DNA of 64,000 bases from Bacteroidota bacterium (GTDB lineage: Bacteria > Bacteroidota > Bacteroidia > Flavobacteriales > Flavobacteriaceae): positions 372,001-436,000 of the forward strand of contig JAQCDS010000001.1 of the NCBI GenBank assembly GCA_027620655.1. Direction: 5' to 3'. A program made the translations under genes and the position numbers. Numbering within the stretch: the stretch's first letter is position 1; each line of letters starts with the position of its first letter. Below, piece by piece: positions 16,446 through 24,734 of this stretch. The notes below the pieces were generated by a model. It saw only the letters and a list, made by a program, of their open reading frames with translations. It was not told the origin of the DNA and searched no databases.

Positions 16446-17479
16446 AAAACTTTAGAACTATATCAAAAATAGCACTTGTTCTGATCTATTTAGTCATCAT
16501 AGCTGGATCTGTTGTAAGAATGACAGGCTCTGGTATGGGGTGCCCCGATTGGCCAAAATGTTTTGGGTACTACATCCCTCCTACACATGAATCTCAATTG
16601 TTATTTAAACCCGATCACAGCTACAAAAAAGGCATGATGATTCTTTTGGATAGCAAGCAATTTATGGTCGCCAAAAAAGATTTTATAAGCACCAAAACAT
16701 ACGATGACAACAATTGGGAATTGTATAGTACACACGACTATGCAATTTACAACCCTCTTCATACTTGGACAGAGTATATAAACAGACTTATTGGTGCATT
16801 TTCAGGGCTTCCAATTCTAATTTTGGGTGTTTGGTCGTTGTGGTTTTTTAAGAAAAATAAGTGGATTGCAGTAATTGCATTGCTAACGCTTTTTGGTATG
16901 GGCTTTCAAGCATGGTTGGGAAAAACCGTTGTTGACTCAAATTTGGCACCATATAAAATTACCGTTCATATGGTTATGGCATTACTTATTGTTGCATTTA
17001 TTTTGTACTTGATATTTGCTACCAAAACAAGTTTTAAACTTCAAAAATACCACTCATTTTTTAACACTCTTCTTGTTGTAGGAATCGTCTTAACATTGAT
17101 TCAAATTGTACTTGGAACTCAAGTACGTCAGTTTGTAGACGAACAAACCAAAGCGATGGGTTACGAAAAATCGCTTTGGCTAGCACAACCAGAACTTGAT
17201 TTTTATATTCATCGTTCTACCTCTATATTAGTACTTGCAATTAATGGGTATTTGTGGTTTATTAATAAAAAATTAAATTTAGGATACAAAAAAATAAATC
17301 TTGTTTTGAGCTGTATTCTACTAGAAGTTTTCTCTGGAATTATGATGTACTACTTTGATTTTCCATTTCTGAGTCAACCACTACATTTAGTCATTGCCTC
17401 AATTTTATTTGGAATACAAATGTATATTTTACTTGAAATTTTACACCAAAAAAGAATGATAAACAAAACCATTGCTTAA
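16442..17479 (+). CDS. ctaA: Heme A synthase (COX15/CtaA)
   Basis: Eight-helix inner-membrane enzyme that oxidises the C8 methyl of heme O to heme A for aa3-type cytochrome oxidases. Family marks: VVRMTGSGMGCPDWPKC in the first loop, HTWTEYINRLIGA (heme-ligand His and R), HMVMALLIVA, GTQVRQFVDEQ, HRSTSILVLA and QPLHLVIASILFG, giving the paired conserved His of the two four-helix halves. Residues 35-85 form a periplasmic insertion (PTHESQLLFKPDHSYKKG) typical of Bacteroidota. Coupled to cca by ATGA. Cytochrome oxidase genes are not in the window. Confidence 0.94.
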   Translation: MKNFRTISKIALVLIYLVIIAGSVVRMTGSGMGCPDWPKCFGYYIPPTHESQLLFKPDHSYKKGMMILLDSKQFMVAKKDFISTKTYDDNNWELYSTHDYAIYNPLHTWTEYINRLIGAFSGLPILILGVWSLWFFKKNKWIAVIALLTLFGMGFQAWLGKTVVDSNLAPYKITVHMVMALLIVAFILYLIFATKTSFKLQKYHSFFNTLLVVGIVLTLIQIVLGTQVRQFVDEQTKAMGYEKSLWLAQPELDFYIHRSTSILVLAINGYLWFINKKLNLGYKKINLVLSCILLEVFSGIMMYYFDFPFLSQPLHLVIASILFGIQMYILLEILHQKRMINKTIA

Positions 17480-17491
17480 TAATAAATAATT

Positions 17492-18001
17492 ATGATTTAC
17501 AGATTTAGAGCTATATTAGATCACGACAGTAAAGAAGATATTTTTCGAGATATTGAAATACGAAAAACAGATACTTTTGAAGATTTATTTAATGTACTTA
17601 CGCAATCTTTTGGGTTTGATGGAAGCGAAATGGCCTCCTTTTATGTTAGTGATGACCAATGGCAACAAGGTCAAGAAATTGCGTTGTTTGACATGGGTGA
17701 AAACGAAGATATTCGATTGATGAACGAAACTATTATTGAGGATGTTATTGATGAAGATCAAACCAAACTTATTTTTGTTTATGATTTTTTAAACATGTGG
17801 ACCTTTTTGGTAGAATTGGGTGAAATTGTTGAAGAAGCCCAAGGAACAGACTACCCAAATCTTATGTTTGTTTGTGGTCAAGTCCCCTCAGAAGCACCAG
17901 AGAAACAATTTGAAGCCGACCAATCGTCTTTCGAAGATGAAGATGAAGATTACAGATTTGACGATTATGATGAATTTAATTTTGATGAACATTGGAACTA
18001 A
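17492..18001 (+). CDS. Plasmid pRiA4b ORF-3 family-like protein
   Basis: Acidic cytoplasmic protein of 169 aa. MIYRFRAILDHDSKEDIFRDIEI and the TFEDLFNVLTQSFGFD segment match the domain named after plasmid pRiA4b ORF-3 (also called IS1096 passenger TnpR-like); LIFVYDFLNMWTFLVELGEI is the second conserved stretch. The C-terminus is almost pure Asp/Glu with aromatic residues (EDEDEDYRFDDYDEF). Despite the family name nothing mobile surrounds it. Function unknown; 12 bases after ctaA. Confidence 0.75.
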   Translation: MIYRFRAILDHDSKEDIFRDIEIRKTDTFEDLFNVLTQSFGFDGSEMASFYVSDDQWQQGQEIALFDMGENEDIRLMNETIIEDVIDEDQTKLIFVYDFLNMWTFLVELGEIVEEAQGTDYPNLMFVCGQVPSEAPEKQFEADQSSFEDEDEDYRFDDYDEFNFDEHWN

Positions 18002-18052
18002 TTTTGTAACATTATATGATTTAAATCGTCTATTTTAATATATCCCAATAAT

Positions 18053-18949
18053 TTGAAATCCATACTGAGCTTAGAACATATCACTAAAAAATTTGGCTAC
18101 CTTACTGCCGTAGACAACCTTACTTTTTCCATAGAAAAAGGTAATATTTATGGAATTTTGGGACCAAATGGTAGTGGAAAATCAACCACTTTGGGAATGA
18201 TTTTAAACGTTGTCAATAAAACTTCTGGAAGTTACAGCTGGTTTGGTGGGACAATGGATACTCATCATGCCTTAAAAAAAGTCGGCGCAATCATAGAGCG
18301 CCCAAACTTTTATCCCTATATGTCTGCTTATCAAAACCTAAAGTTGGTGTGTAAAATTAAAAAGGTTTCTTTCTCCTCCATCGATAAAGTTTTAGAAACC
18401 GTTGGATTATTAGACCGAAAAGACAGTTCTTTTAGCACTTTTTCATTAGGAATGAAACAACGTCTTGCTATTGCTTCAGCACTACTGAACGATCCCGAAG
18501 TTTTGATTTTGGATGAACCAACAAATGGCTTGGATCCGCAAGGTATACATCAAATTCGAGAAATTATAAAAGAGATTGCTCACAGAGGAACTACTATTCT
18601 TTTGGCCTCACACTTGCTCGATGAAGTTGAAAAAGTATGTTCACATGTTGTAGTCCTCAGAAAAGGGATAAAATTATATGCTGGACGTGTCGATGAAATG
18701 ATTTCTAGTCATGGTTTTTTTGAAATGAAAACTAATCAAGAAAAAGCACTGCTAGAGCTCATTGAAAAGCATCCAAAAATAGCAAATTACAAAAAGGAAG
18801 ACGATTTTATTACAGCATTTCTTGCAGAACCTCTTGAAGCAGAAGAATTTATCCAATTACTTTTTAAGCAAAATATAATTTTGACCCACTTTGTTAAACG
18901 AAAGGAAAGTTTGGAAGAACAATTCTTACAACTCACAGATCAACAATGA
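18053..18949 (+). CDS. ABC transporter ATP-binding protein (BcrA-like), TTG start
   Basis: Nucleotide-binding subunit of an ABC-2 type exporter of the BcrA/antibiotic-resistance branch, 298 aa. Walker A GPNGSGKST (37-45), signature SLGMKQR (131-137, the BcrA form rather than LSGGQ), Walker B LILDEP (151-156) and switch H187. The start is TTG at 18053 (MKSILSLEHI), since the ABC fold begins at once. The usual membrane permease partner is absent; instead the stop overlaps the M1 peptidase start (ATGA). A permease encoded elsewhere or loss of the partner are the options. Confidence 0.88.
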   Translation: MKSILSLEHITKKFGYLTAVDNLTFSIEKGNIYGILGPNGSGKSTTLGMILNVVNKTSGSYSWFGGTMDTHHALKKVGAIIERPNFYPYMSAYQNLKLVCKIKKVSFSSIDKVLETVGLLDRKDSSFSTFSLGMKQRLAIASALLNDPEVLILDEPTNGLDPQGIHQIREIIKEIAHRGTTILLASHLLDEVEKVCSHVVVLRKGIKLYAGRVDEMISSHGFFEMKTNQEKALLELIEKHPKIANYKKEDDFITAFLAEPLEAEEFIQLLFKQNIILTHFVKRKESLEEQFLQLTDQQ

Positions 18950-20589
18950 TACGATATACACTTATTTTTTATGCCATTATTTGTCTGTTTTGCAATTTTC
19001 ATGCACAAAATAATTCTGAAGAATTAAAAAAATATACTCAACAAGATACACTTCGAGGGAGCATCACCCCAGAGCGAAGCTGGTGGGATCTCACCTACTA
19101 TGACTTAGAGGTTACTGTTGATCCCAAAACAAAAACAATTTTTGGAAAAAATACAATACATTATAGCGTTACTGAAGAAAATAACAGTCTTCAAGTTGAT
19201 TTACAGCCTCCAATGTCAATAACAAAAGTGACTCAAAATGGAGAGGTTTTAGAAGTTATACATGATGGTAATGCTCATTTTATTCAACTCAAAGAGCCAC
19301 AAAAGCTTAACTCCAATCAAAGCATCACAGTTCATTTTAAAGGCAAACCTAGAGCTGCTATAAAAGCCCCATGGGACGGAGGATTCTCTTGGGAAAAAGA
19401 TGAAAATGGAACTGATTTTATTGCAACCTCTTGTCAAGGGCTTGGTGCTAGTGTGTGGTGGCCAAACAAAGATCACATGTATGATGAAGTTGATAGTATG
19501 CAAATTAAGGCCACTGTTCCAAAGCATCTTACCGCAGTTGCTAATGGACGACTAAAAAATATTTCTAAATCACAAAATACTGCCACTTATACATGGGTTG
19601 TTTCAAACCCTATAAATAACTATGGCGTTAATATCAATATTGGAGATTATGTTCAATTTTCTGAGATTTTTCAAGGTGAAAAAGGTGATTTAGATATGGA
19701 TTATTATGTATTGAAGCATCATTTAGAAAAAGCAAAAATACAATTTTTGGATGCTCCAAAAATGATGAAAGCATTTGAACATTGGTTTGGTCCCTATCCT
19801 TTTTATGAAGATAGTTTTAAATTGGTTGAAGTCCCTTATTTGGGTATGGAGCATCAAAGTTCGGTAACCTATGGGAATCAATTTAAAAAAGGGTATTTAG
19901 GGCAAGATCTTTCTGGAACTGGTTGGGGATTGCAATTTGACTTTATCATCATTCATGAAGCAGGCCACGAATGGTTTGCCAACAATATTACCAATGTGGA
20001 TATAGCGGACATGTGGATTCATGAAGGGTTTACAGCCTATTCGGAAAATATATTTTTGGATTATTATTACGGAAAAAAAGCTTCCGAAGAATATGTTATT
20101 GGCACTCGAAAAAAAATCCAAAATGACCGACCCATTATTGGTGATTATAATGTAAATTCTAGAGGGTCATCAGATATGTATTATAAAGGCGCAAATATGA
20201 TTCATATGTTGCGACAACTCACTAATGACGATGAAAAATGGCGGTATATCCTTAGAAAAATGAATTCTAACTTTTATCATCAAACTGTTACAACAGAACA
20301 AATAGAGACTTTTTTATCAAAAGAAATTGGGCTTAAATTAAATCCGTTTTTTAATCAATATTTACGTGACACTCGTATCCCTGTATTAGAGTATTCAATA
20401 GAAAATAATGTACTGTTCTATCGTTGGAATAATGTTGTTGATGGATTTGATATGCCTATAGAAATTATATCAAATAATGAGATACAATGGCTCTACCCTA
20501 CTGAAACTTGGCAAACCACAACTGTAAAATCCCCTAAAATTACAATTGATGAGGACTATTACATTTTAACAAAAAATTTGAATCAATAA
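18946..20589 (+). CDS. M1-family metallopeptidase, exported
   Basis: Zinc aminopeptidase of family M1, 547 aa. Signal peptide MIRYTLIFYAIICLFCNFHA with likely cleavage before QNN. The beta-sandwich N-terminal domain is followed by the substrate motif in LGMEHQSSV and the zinc site HEAGH (337-341) with the third ligand E360 (HEXXH-X18-E). The C-terminal helical domain is short, so this is a compact M1 enzyme. No type IX secretion C-terminal domain is visible; periplasmic location is most likely. Coupled to the ABC ATPase by ATGA and followed by the BNR protein after 3 bases. Confidence 0.92.
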   Translation: MIRYTLIFYAIICLFCNFHAQNNSEELKKYTQQDTLRGSITPERSWWDLTYYDLEVTVDPKTKTIFGKNTIHYSVTEENNSLQVDLQPPMSITKVTQNGEVLEVIHDGNAHFIQLKEPQKLNSNQSITVHFKGKPRAAIKAPWDGGFSWEKDENGTDFIATSCQGLGASVWWPNKDHMYDEVDSMQIKATVPKHLTAVANGRLKNISKSQNTATYTWVVSNPINNYGVNINIGDYVQFSEIFQGEKGDLDMDYYVLKHHLEKAKIQFLDAPKMMKAFEHWFGPYPFYEDSFKLVEVPYLGMEHQSSVTYGNQFKKGYLGQDLSGTGWGLQFDFIIIHEAGHEWFANNITNVDIADMWIHEGFTAYSENIFLDYYYGKKASEEYVIGTRKKIQNDRPIIGDYNVNSRGSSDMYYKGANMIHMLRQLTNDDEKWRYILRKMNSNFYHQTVTTEQIETFLSKEIGLKLNPFFNQYLRDTRIPVLEYSIENNVLFYRWNNVVDGFDMPIEIISNNEIQWLYPTETWQTTTVKSPKITIDEDYYILTKNLNQ

Positions 20590-20592
20590 ACT

Positions 20593-23500
20593 ATGAAAAC
20601 TGCATTAAGATTACTTTTCGTTATACTTTCACTTTTTGGGTATTCTCAAGAATTTTCCATGGATTTAGTCAAAAACATGACACCTCGTAGCATTGGTCCA
20701 GGTGGAATGTCTGGGCGCGTAACCGCCATTGATGTCGTTATTTCTAACCCTGATATCATTTATGCAGGCACAGCTTCTGGAGGGTTATGGAAATCTGCAT
20801 CAGGCGGAATAACATGGGAACCTATTTTTGATAACGAAGTAACCGCCTCAATTGGCGCTATTGCTATACAGCAATCCAACCCCGATATAATTTGGGTAGG
20901 AACTGGCGAAGGAAACCCTAGAAATAGTCTTAATGGGGGTTATGGTGTTTACAAAAGTTTAGACGGAGGAAAAACTTGGAGTTCTATGGGACTCGAACAC
21001 ACACGACATATTCATCGTGTAATCATTGATCCTACACATCCAAATACAGTTTATGTTGGTGCAATTGGATCGCCGTGGGGCACACACAAAGAACGTGGAG
21101 TGTTTAAAACTACTGATGGTGGAGAAACTTGGAACAAAGTTTTGTATGCCAATACCAAAACAGGAGTAGCAGATTTAGTGATGGATCCTAAGAACCCTAA
21201 TAAACTCATTGCAGCACTTTGGGAACACAAAAGAGACCCTTGGTTTTTCAATTCTGGTGGCGAAGGTTCAGGAATTCACATCACTTATGATGGTGGAAAA
21301 AACTGGAAAAAAATTTCTTCAGAAGATGGATTGCCAGACGGAAATTTAGGGCGTATTGGTCTAGCAATAGCACCTAACAAAACCAATATTGTTTATGCTT
21401 TGGTAGAAGCCAAAAAAAATGGATTATACAAAAGTGTTGATGGAGGTTTAAAATGGGAAAAAGTCAACGAAAATATGAACGAAATTGGTAACCGGCCATT
21501 TTATTATGCAGATTTATATGTTGATTCTCAAAATGAAAACCGATTGTATTCCATATTTACATACGTCAACGTGAGTGAAGACGGTGGAAAAAGCTTTAAA
21601 CAACTGATGCCTGCCTACGGAGTTTCAAATGGTATTCACCCCGATCATCATGCGTGGTGGATACACCCCAAAAATGGTAATTTTATGATTGATGGAAACG
21701 ATGGTGGTTTAAATATTACAAAAGATGGAGGAACTTCTTGGCGTTTTATTGGAAACTTACCTGTTGCACAGTTTTATCATATTAGCGTAGACAATGAAAT
21801 TCCTTATAATGTTTATGGAGGTATGCAAGACAACGGCTCTTGGCGCGGGCCGTCTTATGTTTGGCGCGACCAAGGAATTCGAAATTCATATTGGCAAGAA
21901 ATTAGTTTTGGTGATGGCTTTGATGTTGTTCCAGATCGCGATGATTCACGTTTTGGATGGTCCATGAGCCAACAAGGCTATGTGAGTCGTTATGACTGGA
22001 AAACAGGCAATAATTACACCGTTCGACCAACACATCCAAATCCTGATATAGCGTTGCGTTTCAATTGGAATGCCGCCATTAATATTGACCCAATAGACAA
22101 TAGTACCTTGTATTTTGGTAGTCAATTTGTGCATAAATCAACTGATAAGGGCGAAACATGGAACATCATTTCTCCAGATTTAACAACAAATGATCCTGAA
22201 AAACTAAAACAACATGAAAGCGGAGGGCTTACAATGGATGCCACAGGAGCTGAAAATCACTGTACAATTTTAGTCATAGAACCATCTGAAGTGGAACAAA
22301 ATATGCTTTGGGTAGGAACCGATGACGGAAGAGTACATTTTACAACTGATGGGGGTAATAACTGGAATGAGGTCACCAAAAATATAAAAGGACTTCCAAA
22401 AGGCAGTTGGATTACACAAATAAAGGCCTCTAAAAGCAATAAAGGGGAAGCACTACTTGTAGCAAATGACTACAGAAGATTTAATTATTCTCCATATGCC
22501 TACAGAACTACCAACTATGGGAAAACATGGAAACGAATTGTAGATGAAAATGATACAGAAAGTTATACGCTTTGTATTGTAGAAGATACAATGGAACCCA
22601 ATTTGATGTTTTTGGGTACAGATGATGGCCTTTATATTTCTATTGACGCAGGAACTGAATGGACCAAATGGACTAATGGTTTTCCTACAGTTTCGGTAAA
22701 AGACTTGGTGATTCACCCTAGAGAACATGATTTAGTTATAGGTACTTTTGGAAGAGCGGCTTGGGTTTTGGATGATATTCGACCTTTGCGTGAAATCGCT
22801 AAAAATAACGCAATTACAAATGAAAATATAAAACTTTTTGAACCTCCAACAGCATATTTGGCAGCGTACCAACAACCGACAGGAAGCCGCTTTGGTGGCG
22901 ATGCAATGTATCATGGTACCAATAGAGGTTTTGGTGCACAATTTGCATATCATTTTAATCCAAAAAGCGAAAAAGATAGTATAGCTCAGTGGGACACATT
23001 AAAACTTCAAATTTTTGATGGAGAACGTCTAATTAGAACGCTAAAACAAAAAACACCTAAAGACAATGGTCTTCATTACTGGAAATGGTCTATGGATGAA
23101 AAAGGTGTTCAAAGACCTTCAAAATCTATCAAAAATTCGAAAAGAGAACCATCGGGAGTAGGAGTTCTTCCAGGCAAATACAAAGCAGTTTTGAATTATG
23201 GAAACTTGAGTACAGAAACAACAATTGAAGTCAAAAATGACCCAAGACTAGAGAAAAACATTGAAGCTCAAAAAGCAGTTTATAAAGCCTCTAAACAATT
23301 GGAGACCTATCAAAGTGCTGCTGCAAAAGCAACAAAACAACTCGCTGAAAGTAAGAAAATTGCAGAGGATTATTTAAAAATTTTAAAGGGAAAAGACAAA
23401 GACACTTATAGCGATAGCATAGAACAAACAGAGTCAATTATTGAAACCATAAAAGATAAATTTGCATTGTTCTTTGGAAAAGTGGATGAGCGACAAGGCA

Positions 23501-23748
23501 TCACCTCCGATCCAAATGTCTCGGTTTTGGAGCGTCTTGGAACAGCTAGCTATTATGTTAGTACACGTCAAAATGGATTAACCTCAACAGAAGAAACTCT
23601 CATTAAAAATGCAAAAAATGATTTAACAAATGCTCTGGAGCAGGTTAATTCATTTTTTGAGAATGACTGGAAAGATTATCGATCTAAAATAGAAACTATT
23701 GACCTTAGCCCTTTTAAAAATATTGAAACAATTCTCATTGAAGACTGA
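20593..23748 (+). CDS. Large exported BNR/WD40-like beta-propeller protein
   Basis: Exported protein of 1051 aa with signal peptide MKTALRLLFVILSLFGYSQ. Residues 25-740 consist of repeats with the BNR/sortilin pattern (Ser/Thr-x-Asp-GG-x-Thr-Trp; e.g. SLDGGKTWSSMG, TTDGGETWNKV, TTDGGNNWNEV, SIDAGTEWTKW), predicting one or two beta-propellers as in VPS10/sortilin and sialidase-like proteins. Residues 870-1040 are helical and Lys/Glu-rich, probably coiled coil. Proteins of this layout are common in Bacteroidota; annotations as glycosyl hydrolase are not supported by a visible active site. It directly follows the M1 peptidase, so a shared substrate is possible. Confidence 0.85.
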   Translation: MKTALRLLFVILSLFGYSQEFSMDLVKNMTPRSIGPGGMSGRVTAIDVVISNPDIIYAGTASGGLWKSASGGITWEPIFDNEVTASIGAIAIQQSNPDIIWVGTGEGNPRNSLNGGYGVYKSLDGGKTWSSMGLEHTRHIHRVIIDPTHPNTVYVGAIGSPWGTHKERGVFKTTDGGETWNKVLYANTKTGVADLVMDPKNPNKLIAALWEHKRDPWFFNSGGEGSGIHITYDGGKNWKKISSEDGLPDGNLGRIGLAIAPNKTNIVYALVEAKKNGLYKSVDGGLKWEKVNENMNEIGNRPFYYADLYVDSQNENRLYSIFTYVNVSEDGGKSFKQLMPAYGVSNGIHPDHHAWWIHPKNGNFMIDGNDGGLNITKDGGTSWRFIGNLPVAQFYHISVDNEIPYNVYGGMQDNGSWRGPSYVWRDQGIRNSYWQEISFGDGFDVVPDRDDSRFGWSMSQQGYVSRYDWKTGNNYTVRPTHPNPDIALRFNWNAAINIDPIDNSTLYFGSQFVHKSTDKGETWNIISPDLTTNDPEKLKQHESGGLTMDATGAENHCTILVIEPSEVEQNMLWVGTDDGRVHFTTDGGNNWNEVTKNIKGLPKGSWITQIKASKSNKGEALLVANDYRRFNYSPYAYRTTNYGKTWKRIVDENDTESYTLCIVEDTMEPNLMFLGTDDGLYISIDAGTEWTKWTNGFPTVSVKDLVIHPREHDLVIGTFGRAAWVLDDIRPLREIAKNNAITNENIKLFEPPTAYLAAYQQPTGSRFGGDAMYHGTNRGFGAQFAYHFNPKSEKDSIAQWDTLKLQIFDGERLIRTLKQKTPKDNGLHYWKWSMDEKGVQRPSKSIKNSKREPSGVGVLPGKYKAVLNYGNLSTETTIEVKNDPRLEKNIEAQKAVYKASKQLETYQSAAAKATKQLAESKKIAEDYLKILKGKDKDTYSDSIEQTESIIETIKDKFALFFGKVDERQGITSDPNVSVLERLGTASYYVSTRQNGLTSTEETLIKNAKNDLTNALEQVNSFFENDWKDYRSKIETIDLSPFKNIETILIED

Positions 23749-23759
23749 TTTTTGGTGTG

Positions 23760-23815
23760 ATTCTAAAACCACATCTGCTCTAGCTTAATTGTTTTAGTAT
23801 TTGTGGTTTTAGAAT
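23760..23815. repeat. 14-bp perfect inverted repeat between convergent genes
   Basis: ATTCTAAAACCACA (23760-23773) and its exact reverse complement (23802-23815) flank a 28-base loop. It lies just after the BNR gene and covers the last codons of the convergent Crp-like gene. It could end transcription from either side, but U-tracts are weak. Confidence 0.45.
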
Positions 23816-24025
23816 TTTAATCTGTTTCCCTAAGATACTTATTGCACCACTTTTTCGAAATTTAGAAAGGGTTCTAATGGCTGACTCTGTGGTTGTTCCA
23901 ATTAAATTCGCATAATCATCCCTTGAGAACTTGACGTTTAAATACCCCTCATTGTTAACTCCAAATTCTGATTCAATAAATAAAAGCAAATCACCAAAAC
24001 GCTGTGTAACTGATTTATGAGCCAT
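23780..24025 (-). CDS. Stand-alone Crp/Fnr-type DNA-binding domain (truncated regulator)
   Basis: The 81 residues equal the C-terminal winged helix of a Crp/Fnr regulator: MAHKSVTQRFGDLLLFI is the end of the long dimerisation helix and domain linker, YANLIGTTTESAIRTLSKF is the helix-turn-helix with E and R of the recognition helix kept, and KSGAISILGKQIKIL is the wing. The cyclic-nucleotide/effector domain (about 140 residues) is missing; upstream in the same frame there is a TAG five codons before the ATG. It is either a decayed regulator or a free DNA-binding domain. It diverges from sodC with an Fnr-like palindrome between. Confidence 0.7.
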   Translation of the reverse strand: MAHKSVTQRFGDLLLFIESEFGVNNEGYLNVKFSRDDYANLIGTTTESAIRTLSKFRKSGAISILGKQIKILKPQILKQLS

Positions 24026-24050
24026 TTTTACAATGTTCTAAAAATAAAAT

Positions 24051-24064
24051 ATGACTAAAGTCAT
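24051..24064. promoter_or_regulatory. Fnr/FixK-like palindrome between crp-like gene and sodC
   Basis: ATGACTAAAGTCAT is a perfect palindrome with two central bases. It follows the Fnr/Dnr/FixK layout TTGAY-N4-RTCAA except for the outermost base. Its centre lies about 70 bases upstream of the inferred sodC transcription start and 32 bases upstream of the crp-like ATG. Confidence 0.55.
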
Positions 24065-24092
24065 GTTTTTTAATCTTAAAGAAAAAATAGAA

Positions 24093-24122
24093 TTGTAGGA
24101 CTATTAATTTTAATTAACTTTA
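24093..24122 (+). promoter_or_regulatory. Putative sodC promoter
   Basis: TTG (24093-24095), 19-base spacer, TAACTTTA (24115-24122). The spacing is ideal for a Bacteroidota sigma-A promoter; the -7 box differs from TAnnTTTG in its last base. It ends 14 bases before the ATG. Confidence 0.45.
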
Positions 24123-24136
24123 TAAAAAATAATTTT

Positions 24137-24715
24137 ATGAGAACTTTATTGATGATTGTGTTATTTAGTAGTTGCATTATAAGCTGCAAATCTAAATCTG
24201 AAAAAAACACAAAAACAGAACCAACAACCATTGAAACCAAAACTTCAAATGAAGATTATAAAACGGAACTAAATATACTCCTCAATCCAAAAAATGAGAG
24301 TAATGTCAACGGAAAAGTTCGTTTTGCTCAATCTGGAGATGTTGTAAAAATGAAGGCCAAAATTGTTGGGCTTTCAAAAGGGATGCATGCCATTCACATC
24401 CACGAAAAAAGTGACTGTTCCTCTCCCGATGGCACATCAGCTGGCGGACATTGGAATCCTACGGCGCAACCCCATGGCAAATGGGGTGCAGAGACCGGTT
24501 TTCACAAAGGCGATATCGGAAATTTTATGGTGAAAAATGAGAATGAAGAAGTCGTTGTCGAATTCTCCACCAACGAGTGGTGCATTGGATGTGGAGATGA
24601 AACTAAAGATATTATTGCCAAAGGTGTTATCATTCACCAAGGAGAGGACGATTTTGTCTCTCAACCTTCTGGTGCGGCTGGCAGTAGAGTAAGTTGTGCT
24701 GGAATCATCAAATAA
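24137..24715 (+). CDS. sodC: Cu/Zn superoxide dismutase, lipoprotein
   Basis: Periplasmic lipoprotein that dismutates superoxide. Lipobox IISC with C17 as lipidation site; a Lys/Thr-rich tether to about residue 40. Metal residues are complete: Cu ligands H88, H90, H106 and H168; Zn ligands H106, H114, H124 and D127; structural disulfide C95-C188. Two extra cysteines (C150, C153) may form a second disulfide. The zinc loop PTAQPHGKWGAETGFHKGDIGN is canonical. Divergent from a truncated Fnr-like gene with a palindromic site between them, which suggests redox control (inference). Confidence 0.94.
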   Translation: MRTLLMIVLFSSCIISCKSKSEKNTKTEPTTIETKTSNEDYKTELNILLNPKNESNVNGKVRFAQSGDVVKMKAKIVGLSKGMHAIHIHEKSDCSSPDGTSAGGHWNPTAQPHGKWGAETGFHKGDIGNFMVKNENEEVVVEFSTNEWCIGCGDETKDIIAKGVIIHQGEDDFVSQPSGAAGSRVSCAGIIK

Positions 24716-24734
24716 TTTTTTTTAAACCCCCAAT

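Noticed and set aside
17492-18001. pRiA4b ORF-3 / IS1096-passenger-like name suggests a mobile element
   Set aside because: No transposase, inverted terminal repeats or target duplications around it; base use equals the neighbours and it sits 12 bases after ctaA. Treated as an ordinary chromosomal gene.
20593-23748. Tandem DNA repeats or CRISPR-like array suggested by recurring GG-x-TGG patterns
   Set aside because: They are codons of BNR protein repeats with irregular spacing, not DNA repeats.
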